This document shows positions 1-10,383 of a stretch of 60,000 bases of DNA, in pieces. The notes beneath the pieces are model-generated. The model searched no databases, was not told the DNA's origin, and saw only the letters and a list, made by a program, of their open reading frames with translations. This DNA comes from Phoronis australis (lineage: Eukaryota > Phoronida > Phoronidae), in the NCBI GenBank assembly GCA_002633005.1, contig NMRA01000563.1, positions 126,001 through 186,000 on the forward strand, read 5' to 3'. Every line of letters starts with the position of its first letter. Within the stretch, counting starts at the first letter, position 1. The position numbers and the translations under genes were made by a program.

Positions 1-6
1 AAGAAA

Positions 7-121
7 GGAATTTGCCGCGGAAATTTTATATCAAATCCGATTTTTTTACGCGGAAATATTATAAAAAAAGCGGAAAGCACATTTGAAAAAAGCGGAAATC
101 CGCGTTTCCGCGGAAAATTCC
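7..121. repeat. Short inverted-repeat element with GCGGAAA motifs
   Basis: The ends GGAATTTGCCGCGG (7-20) and CCGCGGAAAATTCC (108-121) are inverted copies matching at 13 of 14 positions. Between them the motif GCGGAAA recurs about five times, and GCGGAAATCCGC is itself a palindrome. It looks like a small foldback element lying in the intron downstream of the last visible leishmanolysin-like exon. No target duplication was recognised. Confidence 0.45.
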
Positions 122-368
122 AAGCCCTAAAACATGCTACAAAAACGCAATATGAAATCTACTCGGAATAATTTTGACCTGATTGAAAGCTGAAATAACT
201 AATAGACGTTTCAAATAAACATACTATAAGCACTTTATAATATGCACCAACTAAACATTAATTTGCCTTTGGTAGTTCATTATTGGCAAGTGGAAACTTA
301 AATGTCAAGAAGAAAAATCCCTGGACAAGCTTTATGGCCCGTAAGAATTGATTCATTACAACACCAAC

Positions 369-515
369 CTGTTGAAAGCATGTTGTTCTGGCTTCAGCCG
401 TCACATAAATGATAAAGTCTCCTTCTACACCATCACCATCCTCGTAATAAGTTGTTACTGGATGTGGATAGGTGGCGTTGTAGATAACAAGACCCTCCAG
501 ATGGTCGTCAGGGAT
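369..515 (-). CDS. LMLN: Leishmanolysin-like peptidase, exon 4 (49 codons)
   Basis: This exon is bounded by an acceptor (pyrimidine-rich tract ending TTAG) and a donor CAG|GTTGGT, with phase 0 at both ends. It encodes 49 residues. It opens with IPDDHLEG, which lines up with the conserved IPEEHLE segment of animal leishmanolysin-like peptidases, and continues to GVEGDFIIYVTA, the strand that precedes the pro-peptide/catalytic boundary in the M8 family, followed by a cysteine. An NAT sequon is present. It joins in frame to the exon at 971-1037, giving the continuous peptide KIQ-IPDDHLEG. M8 enzymes are zinc endopeptidases linked to cell migration and mitosis in animals. The zinc-binding HExxH exon is not in the window and should lie beyond the left edge. 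Confidence 0.85.
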
Positions 516-970
516 CTAAGGAAAGCTGACGTCTTTCAACAAGTCCGCATGTTTTAGTTGAAAATGAATCACATTAATGGAAGTTTGTAAGTTCGACCAA
601 TTTACAACAATTTAGAATATTCAAGATGACTCACCATGGTTAATATTCCTTCATTTCAAACCTCAAAAATTAAATTATTGAAAATTAAATTATATCTATT
701 GTGGTTAGGGATCAGGTTCATGTTTTGAAACAACTGAGAACATAGTCACCAAGACAGTTAAAATGATTGATGTGTAAAACTACGCAAATGGTTTCACGAC
801 AAGAAACCTCTTTTTTCTATCAAATTTTCCACATTTTACCGACAAGTTTTTTTAATCCCAAATTAACATAATATCCACTCTGGATTAATGACACATGTTG
901 GCATGTCTGTATCACTTCAGTCCTACAGCACAAACTGATAATGTGTTTCACACAATATTCAAACAGTCAC

Positions 971-1037
971 CTGTATTTTATCAACACCCTGTCCACAGAA
1001 TTCGCGACCCTTATAGTTACTATCCATTGCAGAACAT
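971..1037 (-). CDS. LMLN: Leishmanolysin-like peptidase, exon 3 (67 nt)
   Basis: A strong acceptor (CTTCTCTTTTTCAG) and a donor CAG|GTGACT frame a 67-nt exon. Read with one base completing an upstream phase-2 codon it encodes CSAMDSNYKGREFCGQGVDK-IQ, with two cysteines spaced as in the family's CxxxxxYxxxxxxxxC pro-domain segment just before the IPEEHLE motif. It ends in phase 0, exactly as exon 4 requires. The other two frames do not join: one has an early stop and the other gives no family match. Confidence 0.75.
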
Positions 1038-1892
1038 CTGAAAAAGAGAAGAAATAATTATAAGTAATAATATCTGTCACAGGGCAATCCCACAGTTCAC
1101 CTGTGGGAACAAAAACACTGTCACGCTTCTGAAAAATACAAGGAAATTATGAAAAGCTGTGTATGAATTCATCACAAGTTATTAGTACAGATATGTCATA
1201 AAAAACAGTTTCAAAATCGCCATCTTTCAAATTTGTACCGGTCTTTTAAAAAGTGGGTGTTGATCCCATAGAATGCACTACAAATAGGCGAACATGAACC
1301 GTTCTTGGGGTCTGACAAGAGCAGAAAACAAGGAAGTGCTAATTACAAAACATGACTATTTTAGCGTTTATCTAACAGACAATAACATTGAAGCTTACCC
1401 TACCTATTCACACCCAGTAGCTGGGATAATGCATAATTTTCCTCTCTATTTATAACTGGTGGATGTAGGAAAGTGCTTCCATAGCTTTATGGGTCCAACA
1501 AACACATCTGTACCGTGACCTTTGCACTCCATACAATAATACTGCACAAATTGCAAACACATCTGTACTGTGAACTTTGCACTCCACACAATAATACTGC
1601 ACAAATTGCAAACACATCTGTACTGTGAACTTTGCACTCCATACAATAATACTGCACAAATTGCAAACACATCTGTACTGTGAACTTTGCACTCCGCACA
1701 ATAATACTGAACAAATTGCAAACACATCTGTACTGTGAACTTTACACACCATAAAATAATACTGCACAAATTGCAAACATAAGCAAATCTGTGCAAGTGT
1801 CAAAAACTTTCATTGGACTGAACAGGTCTCCCTGGTTTTCTACTCACTTTCCAACATTAACTCCAGACCCCCAAGTCCTGAAACAACCAGCC
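1038..1892 (-). other. Intron 2 of the LMLN gene
   Basis: The interval between the predicted exons 2 and 3 holds no further family match. It contains the 55-bp minisatellite. A 28-nt acceptor-donor pair near 1104-1131 was considered as an exon, but its frame hits a stop. Confidence 0.5.
1496..1790. repeat. 55-bp minisatellite, about 5 copies
   Basis: The phrase AACACATCTG recurs at 1501, 1556, 1611, 1666 and 1721, exactly 55 bases apart, inside units with only a few substitutions each. The array lies in the LMLN intron between predicted exons 2 and 3. Because 55 is not a multiple of three and the unit lacks stops on the minus strand, overlapping open frames appear in all three minus frames. 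These are artefacts of the repeat and not genes. Confidence 0.95.
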
Positions 1893-1926
1893 CTAGACAG
1901 GAGTAGTCTCCCCTGGACTGGAACAA
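1893..1926 (-). CDS. LMLN: Leishmanolysin-like peptidase, probable exon 2 (34 nt), donor defective
   Basis: After the acceptor TCTTTTGCAG this 34-nt segment, read in the phase left by exon 1, encodes VVPVQGRLLLS and then AG, which joins with the A of exon 3 to give Arg-Cys. That matches the family layout (a basic, leucine-rich stretch leading to the first conserved Cys) in length and phase: 34 nt is exactly 1 modulo 3, as the flanking exons demand. The oddity is the donor, which reads AG|GGCTGG instead of AG|GT. A usable GT lies 5 bases further on but would break the frame of exon 3. Either the donor is mutated, the base call is wrong, or the true exon lies elsewhere in the 1.7 kb between exons 1 and 3. 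Confidence 0.45.
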
Positions 1927-2783
1927 CTGCAAAAGAATGATATCCAGTTAGGGTTGTCAATCAAAGTAAATTCTGTCACCATGGGAGCACATCAAAACAG
2001 AAGTAAACAGGACCTAATAGAATTGCTTATCAGCAAATAAATTCTGCATATGGCAAATAGACTTCAAAGCAGTGATTGCGAACTCAACAAGTTCAAGATG
2101 TAATTAGGTAGGCTATAAATTTAACTGGGAAAAGTACGTGTCAGAATCCATTACCAGTAATCACTGTAGAGCGTATGAAAATCTCATTTCTATGTCCAAC
2201 ATTAAAAGGTGCATTTCTACGGAACACCAAAGCAATTCTCACCATTTGCAAGTTCTGTGTAGCAGCACGCTATGAAACGGTTTTTTGAAAATTTGCAGGC
2301 ATTTGCAAATTCAGACGCATTTGAAACATGAAAACAGCAATTGTGGCAAGTATTTACCCTTTGTGGTCATTATATTTCTACAAAACAGGTGAGATAATAC
2401 CAAATGCTGACAAGTTGCTTTACCAATTCTTAAACATATTTGATGGCATAATCGGGATTAATTTGAATAGAACTCATCAATTATCAGATACAAAATACTC
2501 GACCAAAAATGTAACATCAAGTATTTTAAGTAAAGAACAGGGTTAAGAGGGTGACCTAAAGTAGGAAATTAAAACTATTGTTATTTTCATTTCGTGAAAT
2601 CTCACCCGACTCCCTCAGTGCACACAAGAGAACACACCTAAATTTTGCCAGGTCACATTTGGTGAGCTGACATTACAGCTACAGTCCTGTGCTCCAACAA
2701 ATTTTACTGGTAATTTCTACAATATTTTGTCTAGTTCAAGATAGAATACTTTGCACAAATGTCAATACATTAGAAAATTATAC
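1927..2783 (-). other. Intron 1 of the LMLN gene
   Basis: No splice-bounded open segment with a family match was found between predicted exons 1 and 2. The plus-strand open frame at 2328-2546 has no recognisable features and is taken as chance. Confidence 0.5.
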
Positions 2784-3102
2784 CTGATAATACCCTGGAC
2801 ATGAAGCTTGCGGCTTTCTGCACTGCCTCCTTGAGGCGAGACAGAGACTCATTAGGAAGAGGAGGTTCATTGTCTAGTGAATAATGAATGTGGATTCGCA
2901 ATGGTTTGTACAGCGATGATGGCGAGTCTTGTGTGTCCCTCTTGTGGCGTCCGCTCGTTTTGTAGGCTAGCTGTTGTTTTGGCACGTGGTCGTACGTAAT
3001 GGAGTCTTGTACACATCCTGAGCACATGACGACAAGACAGGATAAGACCAGCACAAGACAGGTGTAGATCAAAGCCAGCAAAAGTTTTTGAGGAACAAGC
3101 AT
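2784..3102 (-). CDS. LMLN: Leishmanolysin-like peptidase, first coding exon (signal peptide and pro-region)
   Basis: It encodes 106 residues plus one base (phase 1) and ends at donor TCAG|GTATAA. From the chosen Met the protein starts MLVPQK and then has a strongly hydrophobic run of about 22 residues ending at MCSGC, a signal peptide or anchor. A dibasic stretch (GRHKRD) is followed by PLRIHIHYSLD and a helix with KAASFMSRVLS. The order 'basic site, PLRI-x-hYD, then A-x-SF helix' is typical of the pro-region of animal M8 leishmanolysin-like peptidases. An upstream in-frame Met at 3141 adds 13 polar residues in front of the signal sequence, so the Met at 3102 is preferred. The transcript runs leftward off the window, so only the N-terminal pro-region is visible. 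Confidence 0.8.
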
Positions 3103-3345
3103 TGTCCTCAAATGATAACAATCAACTAATGAGGGGAACACATTGTTTTCAGCTTGTCACAGTCTATGAAGTGTGCACATTGTCCTGAAATGATGAAAAT
3201 CTCCCCTTATTGAAGCAGCCATTACCCTCAAGTAATGGCAACCTTACAATGACGTGTGGACATAGTCTTCAACTGACGTCAATGTTTTAGTAAGCAGTCA
3301 TTATCCTCCACTGGTCATAATCTTCATTATATTGCCATTACCCAG
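3098..3345. repeat. Diverged 40-bp tandem repeat overlapping the LMLN start
   Basis: Units beginning with variants of CATTGTCCTCAAATGATAA start near 3100, 3139, 3179, 3219, 3258, 3299 and 3339, close to 40 bases apart. The units are diverged (roughly 60-75 percent by eye). The first unit contains the ATG of the LMLN gene and the second the upstream in-frame ATG, so the 5' leader appears to be built from the repeat. Confidence 0.6.
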
Positions 3346-3570
3346 TTACACCTGTAAAAGGCAAGATTGTGAACAGCAATAGATCAGTCGCATGGAATGT
3401 GTGATTTTCAAGTAAATTTTACTCGAGGTCAGTTGGCATAATTATCAACTCAAGACGTTGTATTTCATTTCTCATGCACTGTAGTTCTTTTCCCACCAAT
3501 TTTTTACCTATTGAACAATTTTTTCTCTTGCACATTTGTTCCCAATTACGCTGTAACCAGTCAGTGTTCT

Positions 3571-3629
3571 ACACACGCATGCATGCATGCACGCATGCAC
3601 ACACACGCACGCACACACACGTACACGTA
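3571..3629. repeat. Simple repeat (ACGC/GCAT/ACAC)n
   Basis: Alternating purine-pyrimidine tract: ACACACGCATGCATGCATGC followed by CACACGCACGCACACACACG. It could adopt Z-DNA. No gene is associated. Confidence 0.9.
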
Positions 3630-6428
3630 GCGTGAGCTTATTCATGTCTGATAATAGAGAGAGCAAACACAATTGTGGTTCATGAGGAACCAACTAATAT
3701 TTGTGAAAAGTAATAGCGGTACATGAGAACAGAAACACAGCTGATTGGTCAAAATAACATGACTGGCAAAAGCATGTAATAATGCAAAAGCACTCAAAGG
3801 AGCGACACTTGGCAAAACTGAAGGAAAATTTAAAGGTGAGATCGGCAACAGAAAATCTCGAATAACTAAAGAAAAACAAATGGCACACATCTGATAAACC
3901 TTGCAATGATCTATCCACAGAAAAACAAATCGAAAAAACTTCTCCAGAGACAGCGGAGCTATGACTGCAAATGGAAAAAGTGATAAATGGCCGCCACAGT
4001 GATATCTTGCATCCGATTTCAACAAAGACAGCAGGGTTTGAGCTACTCATGGCAAACATGTTCTGTGAAAATTCCACAGTGATGAGATAAAAAAACGCGA
4101 TCTGTAGCATGCAAACAAAGAAACAAATCACAAATTTTATGACTAAGCAACAGACTTCATTTCAGCAAGTAGTGAACTTCACTTGTCTGCCATATTGTAC
4201 TAACCATAAAGTGGACCTTGCACGCTAGTAATTCCTTATCTCTGTGATTGCTTGGTCAAATTAGTTACAAACACAACATATAGCGACAATGTGAATATGA
4301 AGTAAGTTGAAAATTGCCAAATGTTTTTAAAAATGAGTTTTGTGTCGAAAATGATCCATGGTAAATCGCTGAACCGTGTCCAGTAAGTATCGTGACGTGT
4401 TGTTGAGGAATGACACTGCATGATGTGGGCTACGTGAGCCTCCAAATACGTCATTAGTGCAAAGGTCACATATTTGCAGAATTTTTTGTTTTCACATTTA
4501 CAAGCTATCAATGAATCCATCTGCACTTTGTTTAGTGTAGATGACGTTCAAATAGCATTGCCGTTGATGAAGCAGTTACATGATAAAACTATTGAATAAA
4601 TCATAGAAATTTCTCCTGAAATTCTTCCATGAAAACAGATTACTTAAATAATTGGGAACTTGGAACATGGTCAAATTTTAACAATTAAAGTCATCAATAT
4701 TTTGTCCAAATGAAAACACCTGTCGTGTGAGGGAACTGTATAATACAGTAATAATATAAATACTAAATTAATTCAAAACATTAAACTACTAATAACATGG
4801 AGATGTGAACATAATAAAACTCCTACTGTTTGATATCATAGTTCTTTAGCAGACGATCAAAGATATATGAAAACTTGAGAAACTCAGGGTGCTAGAGGCG
4901 GATGAAGAGGGAGCCAAATCTGGACACATAGGTTGATCCCGCTCAAATCCATAGATTGCTAGGAATGTAAAGTAGCACATATGTAAAGGAAATAAGAGCA
5001 AGCTCAATTCACTTGATCTTCAGACAATTGCTATTTTAGAACAGCTTTTTAGTATCTGGTTAAAGTATTGGAGTCTTGAGCCCAGTATCACAGGTCCAAT
5101 TCTCGTCTTGCACTAAAAAGTTCAAATATCTAATTACTGCGATGGTGGAGATGACCCGCTAGCATCTATTATATAAAATGCATCGTTTGCACAAACTCCA
5201 TCTCCCCCGCTCCGCTGGACCTTCGTTGCACCCGTTTCGGCACCGCCTTGGTCCCAGGTATTACACCGGCCCCCTATTTGGATTCAAGGTGTTCTATTTT
5301 TTTCTCACAGGCCATTTTTTCATGGACGTGGAGGGAGGGTGGCCAGTTTTGTACTGGCCTTAGTGACGTCAGTCGGTCCGCTCAACGGCCTGGGTGACAT
5401 TACTCCGTCGGCTTAATTTCACTCCCTCTGCCTTCTGTCGCGTATATAATTCATTGGGTCAGTCGCGGCCAAAATTAATGATGCCTCATTAAAAAATTTT
5501 TACTCTTCCTTGAGTAAACTAAATTATTTGCCCGGGTGTTGGAAAATTGGCATTCTTCAGTTATTCTTCTGGTAAAATTGCGATGTGCTCCTTGGGCGCC
5601 AGTGCGTCACCTATTGGCCAATTTCCATGTTCTTCAATCAACTGTGAGGTAGCAAACATGTCATAACAATCGGAAGTGGTTTCATTTTGTTACAAGGTTT
5701 TACTATTTCAATACCAGAAAACCCAATTTCAGAACTAACTCTTGAGAGATATCGCAAAGTTTTACGAAATGGCGCGTACGTGTGCGTGTCACGAGTATGC
5801 ACTGTTTTCACAACGACGACAGATCGGATTTTCCTTTGTTACAAAAGGCGGAAAATTACGAAAAATTACGTTTATTAGATTTTTTTACTTCAATAAGCGG
5901 CTGTAATGGGCAAGGTGAATGTCAGTTCATTCTCAGATTCTACATGCACCCCTGCAAGTTGTTAGCTCTCTAAGTTTCACGACGAGGTAATAAGCTGAGC
6001 ACCCAGGTTTTGTGAAATTTTGGTGTCTAAAGGAGCCCTACATACGGCTACCTAGCCATATGTTGACGATAGTCTTCATACAGCTAACAGACTTTCTACC
6101 TCAGAATGTACACATATGATGCAACTTTTGTAAATGCATCTATATACTTTGTGTACTATACAATCTTTTAAATGCATTCTTAGTTTTCCCTTTAAAAGAA
6201 TATCTGATTACTGTACTCTGTGTTACGACAGGGTCAAATTTCTGGAAAGAAAATTGTACTGCCTGGGGGAAAGAATCCCACAGCCGCACTCCTTGCGTAC
6301 TAAAATTTGACAGGTGACAGAAACTCTGCTTGAAGCTTTGAACACGATCTCTTCAAGAAGTATTCCTGCCTCTTGCGATGAACACTCGGTTCACTCATAG
6401 GTGTAGCTATTTCCCCCTAGCGTTTCCC
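3630..6428. other. Intergenic stretch, no gene recognised
   Basis: Two overlapping minus-strand open frames (3642-4131) are rich in Phe, Ser and Cys and look like the complement of A-rich DNA, with no domain recognised. 5178-5400 is locally GC-richer without a convincing coding pattern. Nothing else was supported. Confidence 0.4.
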
Positions 6429-6468
6429 ACTAGCTGCTACCCGTGCAAAAGCACGGGTAATGGCTAGT
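6429..6468. repeat. Near-perfect 40-bp hairpin
   Basis: ACTAGC-TGC-TACCCGTGC, loop AAAA, then GCACGGGTA-ATG-GCTAGT. The inner arms pair over 9 bp and the outer arms over 6 bp, separated by a 3x3 internal loop. It may be the core of a small foldback element. Confidence 0.8.
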
Positions 6469-6712
6469 CTAGACATATGGAGAGGAGGCTGATGGGAAGG
6501 CAGTGAATGCATTAAAGCCACATAGCAAGCTGACAGACTCACCATTACAAGTTGCCACTACGCTTTGAGATGGTTTACACAATGACCTGACTATGTAAGG
6601 CAGTCGGCAAGTGAGATCTCTTCCTAAACAGAATGGAAACCGATTAAGTAGACAATGGAAACGTGAACGTGTGTGAACGCAGGTATCACTTAATTTTCCT
6701 CAGGAAATTTTT

Positions 6713-7092
6713 TACACTGGCGTTTCTAATTGGCTAGTCGAATTCTCAACAGGCAGGGCTTTACGCAAACATACTGGCATCATAGATACTCTATGGTCTG
6801 TTGTACATACAAATCTCATACAGTATGAATACCACACCGGTTAAATCGGCCAGATATGTGTTTATTGTACATGTATGTGCTTCAAGCACGTGGATATTAA
6901 ACATCACTGCAGAAACGAAATAGTTGCAGCGACACCACTTGCTTGACAAGGCCAAAAATCTTTCACAGTTCGCCATTGTTTCAGGGTGTTGTAAAGCTAA
7001 TAAATGACTGCTGAGGTTACATCAACCAATGCTAAAACGCTTGCCACTGCATGATACCTGCGTGCTGGCTAGGCACGTACGGGACCAGCGAG
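6713..7092 (+). mobile_element. Diverged copy of the element at 50098-50548
   Basis: It shares long colinear stretches with 50098-50548, including GTCGAATTCTCAACAGG, CACCGGTTAAATCGG, CACTGCAGAAAC and GAGGTTACATCAACCA. Its right end GGGACCAGCGAG is a degraded form of that element's terminal inverted repeat. No long open frame; probably a non-autonomous DNA element. Confidence 0.6.
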
Positions 7093-7095
7093 AGG

Positions 7096-7213
7096 CACAA
7101 GTCGGATATAATGGACCCTGACTTAAAGAACTAGGCAATCACTAAATAACGGCCCCGTTATTTAGTGGATGAAACTGGTTCTCTCAATCACGGTCCATTA
7201 TATCTGACTTGTG
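7096..7213. repeat. Nested foldback element with perfect inner palindrome
   Basis: Outer arms CACAAGTCGGATATAATGG (7096-7114, extending to 7117) and its inverted copy at 7192-7213 match at 21 of 22 positions. Midway lies a perfect inner hairpin, CACTAAATAACGG (7140-7152), CC, and its complement at 7155-7167. Confidence 0.8.
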
Positions 7214-7574
7214 TCCCAGTGAGACTATAGAGACCATGACTATGTCATCTCCAGCAAATTACCGCAGGATCATCAGCCATCATCATGGTTAGGCATAGCC
7301 ACCCAGCTAGGCACCACTGTGCGTATTTCTTCCATAGACCCTGAAATTGCATACAGCCAGGGTAGTTCTGCTCGTCAACTCGCCGTGAAGCCTGTATTAA
7401 CGTGTAGAACTAAAGACCGAACATGCAAAACCTGGGAATCAACCGACACTCACCTTGCCCGTTACAACGGTTTAAGCGAAAAACAATGCAACAAGTCATT
7501 TTCTTGTGTCATTCTCGACCTTTTGTAACTTTTATCTTACCACTTTTTAACCCACATCATCGGCGCAAGGCTAG

Positions 7575-7680
7575 GTGAGGCACTGGTCGGATATAGTGAT
7601 TCGTGGTTTAGAGAACCACTTTTACCCACTACCCGTTCCTCAAAATCAAGGACCACTATATTCGATGCTGCCGACAAACG
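7575..7680. repeat. Second foldback related to 7096-7213
   Basis: GGTCGGATATAGTG near 7585 faces CACTATATTCGATG near 7653 in inverted orientation. The shared GTCGGATATA motif suggests the same family as the hairpin 400 bp upstream. Confidence 0.4.
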
Positions 7681-8331
7681 CTTTCAGTAGGCCCATGAGT
7701 AGAGTAATGTTCCCTTGTCTTACAGTTACATGAGTTACAAGCTGTCAGTCACACAGTCAAATCAAAATTGGAAATCGCCGAATTTGTTTCTTCATTCATT
7801 GTTCGAGTACTAGATGGCGAACAAGTTCAACACTTTCTTTTTTAAATTTTCAATGTTTTACTTTACCAGAATGCTGACAAATCCTGGAAGCTTTACTTCA
7901 GATAATCGATAGATGTATTAAATCATCAAAACACACCAAATTCCTCATCAGCAGAAGTTTCTGAAGTTCTCATTAACTTGACTACCGGGTCGGTGATTTA
8001 CGGCCGATGTGATTGGTTAATAAATGAACCGTCCAGCACGTAGCGACATCTATTGATGCGTTATTTTGAACGGGTATTGTTATAATTTCCACTGACGTTC
8101 CAGTGTCTTTAGCGTCTGAGACCATGTGTTTAAGGCGATTTCTATGTTTTTATTGTCTCTGCGAAGCCCAGCCAATCTAGATGGTCTGTGCAGGAAACAC
8201 CATAGACATTTGATTGACACGCACGCACGCGCACACACAACATAGGCACATTTCGACATAGGCCTATGATTTATTTAGCTTGTAATCAATGAAACAGAAT
8301 GTCAAAAGAGGGCAAAAGTTTACTGAATTTT

Positions 8332-8730
8332 TCACATCCACGGTAGGCCAATCAGACAGTACGTTTTTCGATTTGAAAGCCATTCCTTTCTGAAAAGTTC
8401 AATTGAAGGAGTAATATTTCTGCATAAGATTTTTAGTTTTTGAAATAACCATTGAGTTAATGCAGACCAGGAAGTTTCGTAATAAAGATGAGTTATATTC
8501 TCTGTCTCCTTACAAAACGTGTAAAGATCTGACTCTTGGATGGCCAATTTTAACCAGAAAGTGGCTGTTTGTGGCGACAATTCGATGAAGAAAATTGATC
8601 TGAAACCATTTTTAACAAGCATTCTTTCCCGGCTCCACCATTTGGACGAATCAAGAACGTTAATAAATAATGATTCCCACTTCAGCTCATGTGTTGACTT
8701 TTTGTGAATGCTTTAAATTAATTGTGAATA
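8332..8730 (-). pseudogene. Tx1/L1-like LINE, C-terminal fragment
   Basis: The minus-strand open frame encodes SDLYTFCKETENITHLYYET, matching the CxxC/H-type C-terminal segment of L1/Tx1-clade reverse transcriptase proteins (C-xFC-x-E-x-E-x-I-x-HL), although the usual first Cys is replaced. Upstream in the same frame is the family-like run WWSRERMLVKNGF. The fragment is about 130 codons and has no catalytic domain. It has the same strand and family type as the fragment at 11.5-12.9 kb, so the two may be parts of one element split by later insertions. Confidence 0.5.
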
Positions 8731-8921
8731 CTAAACATTTTTTCGCAATGCTAGTATTTTAAAGATATTTGGGAGGTTTACAGAAAACTTCATATTTCTG
8801 GAATCGAAAAATTGCACGCTTAAGCAGGCCCGGGGGAGGTATGGGGGTTGAATAGCACGCCCCGCGGAAAAGTTGCAAAGGTCCAGCCCCAGCATATCCG
8901 TTAGAGATAGGGCACGAGATG

Positions 8922-8962
8922 GACAACAGCAACAACAGCAAGAGCACCAGCAACAACAAAAT
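8922..8962. repeat. (CAA/CAG)n-like simple repeat
   Basis: Imperfect CAA/CAG trinucleotide tract (ACAGCAACAACAGCAAGAGC and onward). Confidence 0.7.
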
Positions 8963-9195
8963 TGTTGCAGCTACTGGTAGTAGGCTACTAACTATAGTTA
9001 TAACTGAGTTAGCCGAATTTGTTTCTGATTCAAAGCGCTTCGCTTAATCTTCGGACCCTACGCGGCCCCAGGGCCCAACTTCGCCCGAGTGGTGTTTGCG
9101 CAGATGACAGGATCTTGCAAACGATTAGAGGAGGTTTTATGTCATTCGTTAGCATTAAACGTGCGTGGTTGCTACACCATTATCGTCGATATTAT

Positions 9196-9521
9196 TGTTG
9201 GCCAAATGAGTGAGCGCTACGCCGTTAAATTACGTGCGTAAGTTAATTCTTGTTAGAGGCGTAGAGTAATTATTTACGGCGTAAAGTAATTAGTTGCGGC
9301 GTAAAGTAATTAGTTGCAGCGTAAAGTAACGATTTTTGACGTAAAGGAATTATTACATTACGACGTAAAGTAACTATTTGCGGCGATAAAAGTTACTTTA
9401 CGCCGCAAATTGTTACTTTAGGCCACAAATAATTTATTTATGCCGCACTTAATTACGCCTGTAACAAGAATTATCTTACGCACGTAAATTAACGGCGTAA
9501 CGTTCACCCATTTGGCCAACA
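9196..9521. mobile_element. 326-bp foldback element with internal 20-bp repeats
   Basis: The ends TGTTGGCCAAATG (9196-9208) and CATTTGGCCAACA (9509-9521) are perfect inverted repeats, and complementarity continues inward for well over 100 bp. The left arm is built from iterations of GGCGTAAAGTAATTAGTTGC and the right arm from their complement. It encodes nothing. Structurally it is a MITE or foldback element. Target duplication was not clear. Confidence 0.85.
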
Positions 9522-10383
9522 GTAGGGTAACAAGGGAGTCTAGAAGTAAATGTTTAAAACTAACTAAGCTTTAAAACAGTGAATTAGCTCTCAAAAAGTA
9601 GTATGGCGTGAATGTTTTAAAATCGACCAAGAAACAGCAGCTAGAAAATATGATTGTTATCTGCTATTTTGATGTACTTACTAGCATAGTAGGGTAGGGT
9701 GCAGGCATTTCAGATTTCGAATTGAAGGTGATCGTCAAATGATTGTTGTGCCTCCAGTGTCCACTTTCATTGTGGATTGGTGGACTGACATGCATGCGCG
9801 TGTACACGTGTGCGCATTTTCATTCTTTTAAATCCAGTACACGCCGACGGTAAGTTCACTGTAGCCAGTCTTCTGTCGTTGCTCAAACAAAAACCAGACA
9901 TTTTACTACCGTGTGTTCTCGCACTGAGGAAACAAGCATGTTCACAGTACTAGGGAAAAGCAGGTCTAGACCTAATGAAACTTTGGTCAGTGAAGAAAGT
10001 GTTCCCTTGTCAATCAGTGGCAATGGTTCACAGCCTCGCAGACTTCATACGAGCAACAAACCTGATGCAAAAGATTTCCAAGGTTACCTGTCACTATTCT
10101 GAAGGTTCACTTCTTCGAAAGTACACAACTCTGAAGTTTCACTATTCGGAGCTTAGTTCCACTGGCAATTGTGACTTCTTGAAGAACCTAACTAACGATT
10201 CATTCTCAACCAGGGACAACATCTGGGACACGGGTCAGGGCTGCGGCGACCTGAAGACTGAATGGGACTCTCTGACTTTGTGAAGACTGACAGGGACAGG
10301 GTAGCCTTCTAAGTACATTTAGTTTCGACCAGTTCCATAGAGTGAGGTAATAATTCTTTAATATCCCTACTTCGTATTATTTT

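Noticed and set aside
1104-1131. 28-nt acceptor-donor pair as LMLN exon 2
   Set aside because: It has the right length class, but the frame set by exon 1 meets TGA at the third codon.
1446-1803. Three overlapping minus-strand frames of 75-117 codons
   Set aside because: They are produced by the stop-free 55-bp minisatellite; the three frames are shifted copies of the same repeat.
3642-4131. Two overlapping minus-strand frames of 127 and 145 codons
   Set aside because: Phe/Ser/Cys-rich complement of A-rich DNA, overlapping in two frames, with no domain, splice pattern or consistent signal sequence.
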